Below are positions 16,394 to 23,946 of a stretch of DNA of 32,665 nucleotides, piece after piece. Positions within the stretch are counted from its first letter, which is position 1, and each line of letters opens with the position of its first letter. The notes beneath the pieces are model-generated. The model was not told where the DNA came from and searched no databases. It was given only the letters and a program-made list of their open reading frames with translations. The translations under genes and the position numbers were made by a program. This stretch comes from Allorhizobium undicola ORS 992 = ATCC 700741 (GTDB lineage Bacteria; Pseudomonadota; Alphaproteobacteria; Rhizobiales; Rhizobiaceae), in assembly GCF_000621665.1 (NCBI RefSeq), contig NZ_JHXQ01000020.1, positions 1 to 32,665 of the forward strand, read 5' to 3'.

Positions 16394-16720
16394 TCAATGG
16401 CCCCCCAACGCTTCTTTCAGGAAAGGGGCGGGCTTCATGATCTTGTTTTCGGCAAGTTCTATCAGGTCACGGATCCTTGGCAGAAAGGCCTGCCAACGCG
16501 GATCGGCAGCCAGTCTGGCGCGCCGTGCCTCCCGGTCATCGAGGCTCGCAAACGCCCAGATGTGAACGATCTCGTTGATCGGCCCGATCTCGGAAAAATA
16601 ATAGCCGACGAGATGGCCAAGATGTTCTTTCTGGATTGCGATGCCCTCCTCGCCGACAGCCTTGAGATAGCCGGGGATCGCACCATTCTTCAGCCGGTAA
16701 GTGCGGATTTCATAAAACAT
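16394..16720 (-). CDS. NIPSNAP family protein
   Basis: This 108-residue protein begins MFYEIRTYRLKNGAIPGYLK, the typical opening of NIPSNAP proteins. It has the second-half motif VHIWAFASLDDREARRARL. These proteins have a dimeric ferredoxin-like alpha/beta-barrel fold; no reaction is established for most bacterial members. ATG 16720 is chosen over the GTG at 16723 because it matches the family opening. GGTGA lies just upstream. It starts 4 bases after the aldehyde dehydrogenase stop and is the last catabolic gene before the transporter, 102 bases from the binding-protein gene. Confidence 0.85.
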   Translation of the reverse strand: MFYEIRTYRLKNGAIPGYLKAVGEEGIAIQKEHLGHLVGYYFSEIGPINEIVHIWAFASLDDREARRARLAADPRWQAFLPRIRDLIELAENKIMKPAPFLKEALGGH

Positions 16721-16724
16721 CACG

Positions 16725-18188
16725 TCACCGCATCACGAAGGGGTCGGGGAAAGGCGCATCTGACGTATTCAGCCAGACGGTTTTTGTCCGGGTATAATCG
16801 AGCACCGCCGCCATGCCGCCTTCGCGGCCGTGGCCGGACAGTCCGAAACCGCCAAAGGGCGCTATCGGCGAAACGGCCCGATAGGTATTGATCCAGACAA
16901 CGCCCGCCCGGATGGCGCGGCTCATGCGGTGGCCGCGCGCGAGGTTATTCGTGAAGACGCCGGAGGCGAGGCCGAAACGTGTTGCGTTGGCGATGCGCAC
17001 GGCCTCCTCTTCCGTTTCGAAAGAAACGACCGAAAGGACCGGCCCGAAGAATTCCTGCTCCAGCGAGGGTGAGGCGATACCGTCGCAATCCAGTATCGTC
17101 GCCGGATAGAAATTGCCTGGACCCTGCGGACAAATCCCACCGGTTATCACGCTTGCACCGGCAGAAACCGCAGCATCGACCAGACGCACGACATGATCGA
17201 GCTGGCGGCGTGTCGCCAGCGGCCCCACTTCCGTTGCCATATCCAGCGGGCTGCCTATGCGGATCGCCTCCGCCTTTGCTTTCAGGCGGGCGAGAAACCC
17301 GTCCTTGACAGAGCGCTCGATGATCAGCCGTGATCCAGCAACACAGGACTGGCCTGTGGCCGCGAAGATGCCGGCAACCTGCGCATTGACGGCGCTCTCG
17401 ATATTCGCATCGGCAAACACCACGAAGGGAGACTTGCCACCCAGTTCCAGGGAGGTGGAGGCAAGATTTTCCGCCGCGTTACGAACCACGTGACGGGCCG
17501 AATCCGGACCGCCCGTAAACGCGATATGCGCCACATCCGGATGGCTGGTAAGGACGGCGCCGCAGGTCGCTCCAAAGCCGGTGACGATATTGACGACACC
17601 GGGCGGGAAGCCCGCCTCATGCACCAGCCGGGCAAATTCCAGAAGCGGCGCGGGACCATCCTCGGACGCCTTCAGGACGAGAGTGCAACCGGCAGCAAGG
17701 GCCGGTCCAATCTTGACGGCCGATAGAAACAGCTGGCTGTTCCAGGGTACGACCATGGCGACCACGCCAACGGGCTCGCGCCTGAGCCAGACATCCATGT
17801 CAGGCTTGTCGATGGGCAGGAAAGATCCTTCGATCTTGTCGGCCATGCCCGCATAATAGCGATAGTAATTGGCGACGTAAGCGATCTGCGAGGAGGTCTC
17901 GCGGATGATCTTGCCAGTATCCCGGCTTTCCAGCTCCGCAAGAACCGAGGCATTGGCGGCAATCAGATCGGCAAGCTTGTACAGGAGTTGCCCGCGCTGG
18001 CTGGCCGTCATCTTTGCCCATGGACCCTCGTTGAGCGCCCGGTGTGCGGCCTTGACGGCACGATCGATCGTCGCTTCGCGTGCTTCGGGCATATGCGCCC
18101 AGGCTTTACCCGTCGCCGGATCGAGGCTCTCGAACCAGCCCTCGCCATCCTGGAATTGTCCGTCCACGTAGAGCTGGAAACGCTGCAT
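16725..18188 (-). CDS. Aldehyde dehydrogenase (NAD(P)-dependent)
   Basis: This 487-residue enzyme of the ALDH superfamily oxidises an aldehyde to the acid with NAD(P). The catalytic residues are all present: oxyanion Asn150 (VVPWN), general base Glu248 (SLELGGKSP) and nucleophile Cys282 (TGQSCVAGSR). The cofactor-binding FTGGPDSAR stretch and the C-terminal INTYRAVSPIAPFGGFGLSG are also seen. ATG 18188 is chosen because GAGGGG lies about 8 bases upstream; it starts 5 bases after the monooxygenase stop. It resembles betaine-aldehyde or hydroxymuconic-semialdehyde dehydrogenases in general form. In context it probably oxidises the product of the flavin monooxygenase or of the hydrolase. Confidence 0.9.
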   Translation of the reverse strand: MQRFQLYVDGQFQDGEGWFESLDPATGKAWAHMPEAREATIDRAVKAAHRALNEGPWAKMTASQRGQLLYKLADLIAANASVLAELESRDTGKIIRETSSQIAYVANYYRYYAGMADKIEGSFLPIDKPDMDVWLRREPVGVVAMVVPWNSQLFLSAVKIGPALAAGCTLVLKASEDGPAPLLEFARLVHEAGFPPGVVNIVTGFGATCGAVLTSHPDVAHIAFTGGPDSARHVVRNAAENLASTSLELGGKSPFVVFADANIESAVNAQVAGIFAATGQSCVAGSRLIIERSVKDGFLARLKAKAEAIRIGSPLDMATEVGPLATRRQLDHVVRLVDAAVSAGASVITGGICPQGPGNFYPATILDCDGIASPSLEQEFFGPVLSVVSFETEEEAVRIANATRFGLASGVFTNNLARGHRMSRAIRAGVVWINTYRAVSPIAPFGGFGLSGHGREGGMAAVLDYTRTKTVWLNTSDAPFPDPFVMR

Positions 18189-18193
18189 GAGCA

Positions 18194-19231
18194 CTACCCC
18201 TCGAAAGCCGGCATGACATCGCGAATGAAGCGTTCCAGCGAAGCCTTCTTTCGCTCGAAACTCATGCCTGTGTCGATCCAGAACGAATATTCGTCATAGC
18301 CCAGCGCCTCATAGGTCTTGAGCGTTGCGATCACATCATCGGCCGTGCCGATGGGCAGGTTGGCCTTCATGACTTCGGGCGAAAGATTGGCGTTGGCGGC
18401 GATTTCGGCTTCGCTCAACCGCTCTATCAGGCCCTGCCGGATGGGACGCTCGTTTTTGAACCACGCAAAGAAGTAATTGTAATAGATGCTGATTTCCTTC
18501 GCTGCCAACTCTACGTCCGCGGCATCTGAAGCCACATAGGTATGCTGCAACAGCATTATTCTGGGACGCGGCACCTGCGGAGCCTTTTCACAGGCCGCAT
18601 TGAACCGATCCATCAGGCTTTCCACTTCGGCAAAACCGTTCCAAAGCGGTGTCACCTGCACGTTGCAGCCATTCGACACCGCAAATTCGTGGGAGTTCGG
18701 ATCGCGCGCGGCAATCCAGATGGGGATGTCCTTCTGCAATGGCCTGGGCGCCGATGTCGTGGCAGGGAAAGTCCAGAACGCGCCGTCATGGGCGTAATCG
18801 CCCGCCCATATGCCTTTCACGGCAGGCACGAGTTCGCGCATCATCTGCCCTGCCGTCCAGGCATCGAGGCCCGGACGAAGACGTTCGTATTCGAAATTAT
18901 AGGCACCGCGTGCAATGCCGAGATCCAGTCTGCCATCGCTGATGATATCCGTCATTGCGGCTTCGCCGGCCAGCTTGATCGGATGCCAGAAAGGGGCAAT
19001 GGCGGTTCCGACCCCCAGGCGCGCATTTTTCGTGCGGCGCGCCAGATCGGCAAGATTGACGAACGGGTTGGGCGCAATGGTGAAATCCATTCCATGATGC
19101 TCGCCCGTCCAGATCCCGACCATTCCGGCCTGGTCGGCGATTTCACACAATTGCACGAACTCGTCGTAAAGCTGCTTATGCGTCTGGCTGGCATCCAGCC
19201 TTTCCATATGGACAAAGAGAGAAAATTTCAT
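18194..19231 (-). CDS. Luciferase-like (LLM class) flavin-dependent monooxygenase
   Basis: This 345-residue enzyme has the bacterial-luciferase barrel fold. Visible marks are MKFSLFVHMERLD at the start, WTGEHHGMDF (about 40-50), the RRTKNARLGVGTAI strand, ISDGRLDLGIARG (about 95-110) and the C-terminal IGTADDVIATLKTYEALGYD. Enzymes of this group use reduced FMN and O2 to hydroxylate or cleave their substrate and depend on a separate flavin reductase, which is the next gene upstream. Its aldehyde dehydrogenase partner lies directly downstream. RutA, alkanesulfonate and nitrilotriacetate monooxygenases are related, but none can be named as the match. Confidence 0.88.
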   Translation of the reverse strand: MKFSLFVHMERLDASQTHKQLYDEFVQLCEIADQAGMVGIWTGEHHGMDFTIAPNPFVNLADLARRTKNARLGVGTAIAPFWHPIKLAGEAAMTDIISDGRLDLGIARGAYNFEYERLRPGLDAWTAGQMMRELVPAVKGIWAGDYAHDGAFWTFPATTSAPRPLQKDIPIWIAARDPNSHEFAVSNGCNVQVTPLWNGFAEVESLMDRFNAACEKAPQVPRPRIMLLQHTYVASDAADVELAAKEISIYYNYFFAWFKNERPIRQGLIERLSEAEIAANANLSPEVMKANLPIGTADDVIATLKTYEALGYDEYSFWIDTGMSFERKKASLERFIRDVMPAFEG

Positions 19232-19245
19232 GTGCGTGGATGCCT

Positions 19246-20169
19246 TTATGCGTGCCGCGCGATGGAGTGAACACGTCCGCTCGTTTCATCGCCAACATAG
19301 ACGCCGAAATGACCGAGTGAACTTTCCATGACAAAGCGATTGATAATCTCGGCCGTGGCCGCGCTTTCAAAAACCTGGCCGCCAGCCTGCGTGAGGGGGA
19401 CAAAGCAACCGTTGCGGGGCTCGCCCTCTTCCGCCGTGGCCCGGTAAACCACATGATGCCGGCCATTCGTCTTGTCTTCGTAAACCGAGTAGAGGAAGCC
19501 GATGCTGACCGGCAGCCCGGTGAGTTCTGCAAGCGCGCCGTGAAGCGCAGTCAGGGGGTCGCCTGCCTCGGCATCGCAGCCCGGAAGGCTTTTCACGTCT
19601 TGCCCGGCCAGCAGGATTTCGCCACGACGCTCGATAATGGCGCTGAGGTGCAAATGCCCCTCTGCTGCCGCACTCACGGCCTTGGCGGCAAGCGCCGGAA
19701 TGAAATATTTGCCCCGCGCATAACCCAGCCCACTCCTTTCGCTATTCTCGAAGGCCTCGACCTTGCCCAGCAGGATTACATGATCCCCCGCCTCCACCAC
19801 CTGGTGAAGGCTGCAATCGAACCAGGCCGCCGCGCCACCCAGAACAGGAGATCCGAAAGGACCGATGGCCCAGTCGATACCGGCAAAGCGATCTTCCGAG
19901 GGGCGTGCGAAAATGTTGGAAATCGCCTCCTGCGTTTCCGCCAGAATGTTGACGGCAAAGCCCTTTGCCGTCGTCATGGCCTGGAAATTGCGGGAGGTGC
20001 GGGCAAGACAGACCAGCAGCAGCGGCGGATCCAGAGAAACGGAAGCAAAGGAATTTGCCGTGAACCCCAGCGGCTTTGCACCATCGCCCATGGATGTCAC
20101 CACCGTGACACCGGTGGCAAAGGATCCAAAGGCGGAGCGAAGCGCACGTGGATCGAAACCTTCACTCAT
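19246..20169 (-). CDS. Flavin reductase with extra C-terminal domain
   Basis: This 307-residue protein starts with a FMN-binding split-barrel flavin reductase domain (about 1-165: RSAFGSFATGVTVVTSMGDG, LGFTANSFASVSLDPPLLLV). It should supply reduced FMN to the monooxygenase directly downstream. RutF-type reductases end near here, but this one continues about 140 residues. That extension contains LPGCDAEAGDPLTALHGALAEL followed by TGLPVSIGFLYSVYEDK, which looks like a degenerate Nudix fold that has lost the catalytic REXXEE glutamates. ATG 20169 is chosen since AAGGAG lies 8 bases upstream and the ATG overlaps the hydrolase stop (ATGA). Confidence 0.82.
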   Translation of the reverse strand: MSEGFDPRALRSAFGSFATGVTVVTSMGDGAKPLGFTANSFASVSLDPPLLLVCLARTSRNFQAMTTAKGFAVNILAETQEAISNIFARPSEDRFAGIDWAIGPFGSPVLGGAAAWFDCSLHQVVEAGDHVILLGKVEAFENSERSGLGYARGKYFIPALAAKAVSAAAEGHLHLSAIIERRGEILLAGQDVKSLPGCDAEAGDPLTALHGALAELTGLPVSIGFLYSVYEDKTNGRHHVVYRATAEEGEPRNGCFVPLTQAGGQVFESAATAEIINRFVMESSLGHFGVYVGDETSGRVHSIARHA

Positions 20170-20999
20170 GCACCCGTCTCCTTCATATCCAGCCATTCCA
20201 GCATCAAACGGTTCACCGTCTGAGGCGCCGTCAGGTTCACCATGTGGCGGTGGCCCTCGATGATATGCGCAACGCCTCTGGGCGCGCAGGCAGCCATTTG
20301 CCGCGCCATGTCAGGCGTGGAATTCGGATCGCCGCTGCCCGTAAGGAAAAGCGCCGGGCACGCTACCTGCGGCCAGGCATCGGCATAGGTCGCATCGCCT
20401 CCGGCAAAGGCGCCGTAAGCCGTGGCATAGGCGTCCCGATCCATTGCCATCAGCCAGGATCGGGTCAGGCTGCGCGGCAGGCGGCTTGCTTCGTCATCGT
20501 CGAACCAGCGCTGAACCGGACCATCTACGTCTATGCCTGCCGCCTTTATGGAAAGCGCCCGCGCCTGAACGGCGTTTCGCGAAGCCGCGTCACGGCGGTA
20601 AACGCCATTCAGCAAAGCAACCCGGCAGATGCGCGCCGGAAAGGTTGCGGCAGCACCGCCCGACACCAGCGCCCCCATGGAATGACCCGCAACATTGATG
20701 TGCTTGAGCTGCATCACCTCCAGAAAGCCGCCGAACCAGGCCACGAAGGCTTCCAGGCCGCTGCCAGGCGCAAGCGGCACGCTCTGCCCGTGCCCAGGCA
20801 TGTCAACGGCAATAACCCGATGGGTCTTGCTCAATACCTCGATCTGCGGCGCCCATGCTTCCAGCCGCATCCCGACACCGTGAATGAGAACGAGCGGCTC
20901 GCCTGTTCCGACTTCGTGAAAGGCCGTTCCGTCCCGGGCAATGCAACGATCGAAAGGGGCGGCCAGCTTTGCGGGATCGGACATGGAGGAGACTGTCAT
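20166..20999 (-). CDS. Alpha/beta fold hydrolase
   Basis: This 277-residue hydrolase has the full catalytic triad: serine in VAGHSMGALVSGG (about 105), aspartate in LTGSGDPNSTPD (about 220) and histidine in IIEGHRHMVNLT (about 250). The oxyanion loop is LVLIHGVGMRLEAW. Overall it is like RutD, 3-oxoadipate enol-lactonase and related C-C or ester hydrolases; the substrate is unknown. ATG 20999 is chosen because GGAGG lies 5 bases upstream, although a GTG at 21011 is in frame. It follows the PF06684 gene closely and overlaps the flavin reductase by 4 bases, so the three are translated together. Confidence 0.87.
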   Translation of the reverse strand: MTVSSMSDPAKLAAPFDRCIARDGTAFHEVGTGEPLVLIHGVGMRLEAWAPQIEVLSKTHRVIAVDMPGHGQSVPLAPGSGLEAFVAWFGGFLEVMQLKHINVAGHSMGALVSGGAAATFPARICRVALLNGVYRRDAASRNAVQARALSIKAAGIDVDGPVQRWFDDDEASRLPRSLTRSWLMAMDRDAYATAYGAFAGGDATYADAWPQVACPALFLTGSGDPNSTPDMARQMAACAPRGVAHIIEGHRHMVNLTAPQTVNRLMLEWLDMKETGA

Positions 21000-21014
21000 C
21001 GTCGCCTCCACCCC

Positions 21015-21617
21015 TCAAACGCCAGCCGGATTGGCAACGTCCTGCCCGAGATCGCGCAAATCCTGATAGCGATCACCTATGCGATGGTGCGGGCGTCCGC
21101 CTACGGAGGCGCCAAGTCCGACGACGATTTCATCTGCCGCAGGCGCATCCGGGATAGCCGTTTGAATGGTGAGGTAATGGGAACGACGGCCTTCGTCGTT
21201 CTTGTCCATCAGCGGGATCATGATCGGGCAATTTGCCGGGCCGCGCGTATTGGTGAAAGCGAGATAGGACTTCGCACCAACCGCCGAGCGGTAATGATTG
21301 CCGAAGCGGAGTGTGTGAATGAGTCCGGAGGCATGTTCGATCTCGCCATCCAGCCCAACCACGGCCACTTTGCCGTAGCCTTCCACGGCATCGCCTGAGC
21401 CAACGGCATCGATAATCATCTTCGTCAGCAGCGCTCCAAGCACGGGGGCAGCCGCGTGAATTTCAGGCTTGAGGTCTTCCACGAAGCCGCGGCCAGCCCA
21501 GGGGTTTTTCACGACAGCGAAAGCAGAAAACAGCTTGAGAGGTTGCGGCGCCAGCTTGCTCCCCTCGATCAGCGTGGATTCCACCTGTAGCAATGTCTTG
21601 CGGATCTGAATTGGCAT
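21015..21617 (-). CDS. Amino acid synthesis family protein (PF06684, DUF1185)
   Basis: This 200-residue protein matches the PF06684 family by overall sequence: SAFAVVKNPWAGRGFVEDL, VLGALLTKMIIDAVGSGDAV, GYGKVAVVGLDGEIEHASGL, and FTNTRGPANCPIMIPLMDKN. Solved members have a chorismate-mutase-like (YjgF/RidA-related) fold, and the true activity is unknown. GAGGGA lies 5 bases before the ATG. It is the first structural gene of the operon, and a predicted promoter with an overlapping palindromic operator lies just upstream. The fold parallels RutC of the Rut pathway, but this is an analogy, not homology shown by sequence. Confidence 0.83.
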   Translation of the reverse strand: MPIQIRKTLLQVESTLIEGSKLAPQPLKLFSAFAVVKNPWAGRGFVEDLKPEIHAAAPVLGALLTKMIIDAVGSGDAVEGYGKVAVVGLDGEIEHASGLIHTLRFGNHYRSAVGAKSYLAFTNTRGPANCPIMIPLMDKNDEGRRSHYLTIQTAIPDAPAADEIVVGLGASVGGRPHHRIGDRYQDLRDLGQDVANPAGV

Positions 21618-21642
21618 CTGGTTCCCTCACTTCTTTTGTGTG

Positions 21643-21654
21643 ATGGTATGCCAT
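21643..21654 (-). promoter_or_regulatory. Probable GntR operator at the catabolic operon promoter
   Basis: The inverted repeat ATGGTATGCCAT lies 26-37 bases before the start codon at 21617. A near-copy with the same inverted arms lies at 22594-22605 upstream of the gntR gene. On the minus strand the surrounding 20 bases agree at 16 positions with the second site. VanR/FadR-like regulators of the FCD type bind such short palindromes. The site sits on the predicted minus-10 box, which fits repression. Confidence 0.6.
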
Positions 21655-21670
21655 AATATAATCGTGTCAA
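21643..21670 (-). promoter_or_regulatory. Predicted sigma-70 promoter of the catabolic operon
   Basis: On the minus strand a perfect TTGACA (plus 21665-21670) and TACCAT (plus 21643-21648) are separated by 16 bases. Transcription would start near 21636, about 20 bases before the ATG. Prediction is by eye only. Confidence 0.55.
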
Positions 21671-21824
21671 GCGACCATGGATCCAGCGAATGCGAAAAAG
21701 CACTACCCATAATTAAAAACCAATATTTTCAATGCCATAGAAAGAAAACAACATGCAATCAGGCGCATATCGCCAGCAAGCGGACCTCAAAGATCCCCCT
21801 GGACATCAAGAGCATTTCCGAATG

Positions 21825-22526
21825 TCAGGCTTCGCTTTCGGCCTTTTGCGATGCCAGCACGGTCTCGGCTATGGCGCAGGCCGCCGCCACATGGTCAAGA
21901 GCCGCCTTGGACGCGCCCTCTCCATCACCGCGACGGATGGCCTCAACGATGCGCTCCATCTGCTGCGGACCTTCGCTATCGCGATTGCGCGTCTTGATCG
22001 TCATGGCCCGCAAGTGGTTGATCCGGACCGTCAGCAGGTTGACGATGCCCCAGGCAACGTGCCGGTTTACCTTGCTGAACATGGTTTGATAGAACGCATT
22101 GGTATGGGTGAGAACGCCATGCATATCCTTGACGGCATAGCTCTCGCGGATAGAATGAAGAGCAACTTCAAGGGCTTTTACCGTGTGGGGATCGCGTTGC
22201 TCGGCACAGAGTCTGGCCGCCATACCTTCCAGCGCGCCGCGAATCTCATAGATCTGCCGGGCCTCATCCAGATCCAGTACCGCAACGATCGGCCCCTTGT
22301 TCGGCTGATTTGACACCAGGCCTTCAGATTCGAGATGGCGCAAAACCTCCCGGACAATCGTGCGGCTCACCCCCAGTTGCGCGCAGAGATCACGCTCCAC
22401 AAGGCGGTCTCCGGGCTGAAAATAACCTTCGACAATGGCGTCACGTACCTTGTCGAGAGCCAGTTCGCGCAAGGTTTTAGCTGGCCGCTCTACTTTTATA
22501 GCCTTTGGCTCCAGCGTCCGGCTCAT
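21825..22526 (-). CDS. GntR family transcriptional regulator, FCD (FadR/VanR) type
   Basis: This 233-residue repressor-type protein has an N-terminal winged helix (about 20-90: RELALDKVRDAIVEGYFQPG, LCAQLGVSRTIVREVLRHLE). A helical FCD ligand domain follows (about 100-225: QIYEIRGALEGMAARLCAEQ, HTNAFYQTMFSKVNRHVAWG), with the histidine and aspartate positions that often bind a metal. It is co-directional with and 207 bases upstream of the PF06684 gene. Matching palindromes occur before that gene and before gntR itself, so it probably controls the operon and its own expression. The effector is likely a pathway substrate or intermediate, which is not visible here. Confidence 0.87.
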   Translation of the reverse strand: MSRTLEPKAIKVERPAKTLRELALDKVRDAIVEGYFQPGDRLVERDLCAQLGVSRTIVREVLRHLESEGLVSNQPNKGPIVAVLDLDEARQIYEIRGALEGMAARLCAEQRDPHTVKALEVALHSIRESYAVKDMHGVLTHTNAFYQTMFSKVNRHVAWGIVNLLTVRINHLRAMTIKTRNRDSEGPQQMERIVEAIRRGDGEGASKAALDHVAAACAIAETVLASQKAESEA

Positions 22527-22865
22527 CTCATCCTCATCTCGCTTACAGCCGGCTGCCTCTGCTGCCAGCCTGTGTCATATACGGATGTATAATATGGTGT
22601 GCCATCATTCCAGAGGTTTTCGCCCTGCAAACGGCAATCACTCATGCCTGCTGATGGATTTGTTTTCACGGATTTCAGGAAATCCTCCCATTTCTCATGA
22701 GAAAGCGCAGTCCTCAACAGATGAGCGCCGTCAAAATGATGTGTATTGGCTTGCCCGATGTAAAGGTGCATTCTGCTTGGCATATTTCGGCCAGATTGTG
22801 CTGTCGTTATCATCTCCAAGCCGCTTTGTCCCGCCGCGGTGGATCCCAATCGAATCAGGTGAAAA
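22527..22865. other. Divergent spacer between gntR and the exported hydrolase
   Basis: This 339-base gap holds the second GntR-type palindrome (22588-22607) and must carry promoters for both flanking genes. A minus-strand open frame fills most of it but has no recognisable protein features. Base composition is lower in GC than in the flanking genes, as expected for a control region. Confidence 0.5.
22588..22607 (-). promoter_or_regulatory. Probable GntR operator upstream of gntR
   Basis: The inverted core ATGGTGTGCCAT (22594-22605) lies about 68-79 bases before the gntR start. It shares ATGG...CCAT arms, the TATA-like left flank and the TCA right flank with the site at 21643-21654 read on the minus strand. 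It suggests autoregulation. Confidence 0.55.
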
Positions 22866-23789
22866 ATGCCGCCAAGCCCGTTCTCCCGTCCTCGCCGTCA
22901 CCTGTTGCAATGCGCGGTTGGCGCAGCCGCATTGCCCTTTCTGCCGCGCCACGCCGCCGCCCTGGACGTGCCGGATGAGCCGAAATTGCATCATCAGGAT
23001 TATGCCGCCCTGCGTCAGCATTTTCGCACGCGGCTGGTGCAGAAAGGACCGGCCCCCGATAAATTTGAGCCATTGACCCCGCCAGCCGGGGCCGAGCGCA
23101 TATTCTATCGCTCCGGCCGTGACGGAGAGCTTACGCTGACTGCGTGGCTTTCGCCCTACAAGCGCAAGGCCGAGCGGATGCCAGCCGTTCTTTTCCTGCA
23201 CGGCGGCAATGCCATGGGGGCGGGTCACTGGCACCCGCTCAAGGCCTATATAGATGCCGGTTATATTGTCATGATGCCCTCCATGCGCGGCGAAAACGGG
23301 CAGAACGGCAACTTTTCCGGTTTTTACGATGAAGTCGATGATGTGCTGGCCGCAGCCGATCGCCTCGTCCATCTGCCCGGCGTCGATCGCGAAAGGATTT
23401 TCCTCGCCGGACACAGCGTTGGCGGCGTGCTGGCCATGCTCGCTTCCATGAGCAGCCACCGCTTCCGCGCCAGCGTGCCGATCTCCGGCAATCCCAACGC
23501 CTTCCGCTTTTTCAGCCGCTATCCGGAAGACATTCGCTTCGACGACCAGGACAAGCGCGAGTTCGAGGTGCGAAGCGCCCTTTGCTATGCCGGCAGTTTC
23601 AAAGCCCCGACCCTGCTGCTGCACGGCACCGAGGAAACGCATTTCGAAGATGGCACTGCCCTGCTGCTGAAACGCGCCTCCAGCCTGCCCATCACCGTGA
23701 CCGCCAACACCATTCAGGGCAATCACACCTCGGCCATTCCCGGCGCCGTGGATGCCAGCATCGCCTTTTTCAAACAGGTCGCCGCCTGA
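22866..23789 (+). CDS. Exported alpha/beta hydrolase (dienelactone hydrolase/prolyl peptidase-like)
   Basis: This 307-residue protein has an N-terminal export signal with paired arginines (SRPRRHLLQCAVGAAALPF, cleavage probably after HAAA). The pattern resembles a Tat signal, though the consensus is imperfect. The hydrolase part has the oxyanion loop VLFLHGGNAMGAGHW, nucleophile serine in LAGHSVGGVLAML, an acidic residue in LLHGTEETHFEDG and the histidine in IQGNHTSAIPGAV. The substrate is unknown; the fold is shared by peptidases and esterases. It is divergent from gntR. The next gene, a globin, lies 157 bases on after a hairpin, so it is probably a separate unit. Confidence 0.82.
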   Translation: MPPSPFSRPRRHLLQCAVGAAALPFLPRHAAALDVPDEPKLHHQDYAALRQHFRTRLVQKGPAPDKFEPLTPPAGAERIFYRSGRDGELTLTAWLSPYKRKAERMPAVLFLHGGNAMGAGHWHPLKAYIDAGYIVMMPSMRGENGQNGNFSGFYDEVDDVLAAADRLVHLPGVDRERIFLAGHSVGGVLAMLASMSSHRFRASVPISGNPNAFRFFSRYPEDIRFDDQDKREFEVRSALCYAGSFKAPTLLLHGTEETHFEDGTALLLKRASSLPITVTANTIQGNHTSAIPGAVDASIAFFKQVAA

Positions 23790-23810
23790 GCAGGCGGCAC
23801 TCTCGCCTCC

Positions 23811-23843
23811 GCCCTGCCCCTGCCCCTGCCCCTGGCCCTGCCC
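23811..23843 (+). repeat. Short CCCTGC-type hexamer repeat
   Basis: About five imperfect copies of CTGCCC follow the hydrolase stop codon. This is a slippage-prone microsatellite in non-coding sequence. Confidence 0.6.
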
Positions 23844-23849
23844 TCGCTC

Positions 23850-23878
23850 AACGACCTGCTTTTTTGACGCAGGTCGTT
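23850..23878 (+). terminator. Hairpin between hydrolase and globin, possible terminator
   Basis: AACGACCTGC and GCAGGTCGTT form a perfect 10-bp stem with a 9-base loop of mostly T. No T-run follows, so it may be a factor-dependent terminator or an mRNA end protector. Confidence 0.45.
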
Positions 23879-23946
23879 ATCGCAAAACCGCTTCACACTT
23901 TTGCGCGACCTGCGGTACACCCGAAGAAAACCGGCAGAGTATCATC

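Noticed and set aside
22523..22849. A 108-codon minus-strand open frame filling the gntR upstream spacer
   Set aside because: No family features, it overlaps the probable operator, and the codon pattern differs from the flanking genes. A real small gene cannot be fully excluded.
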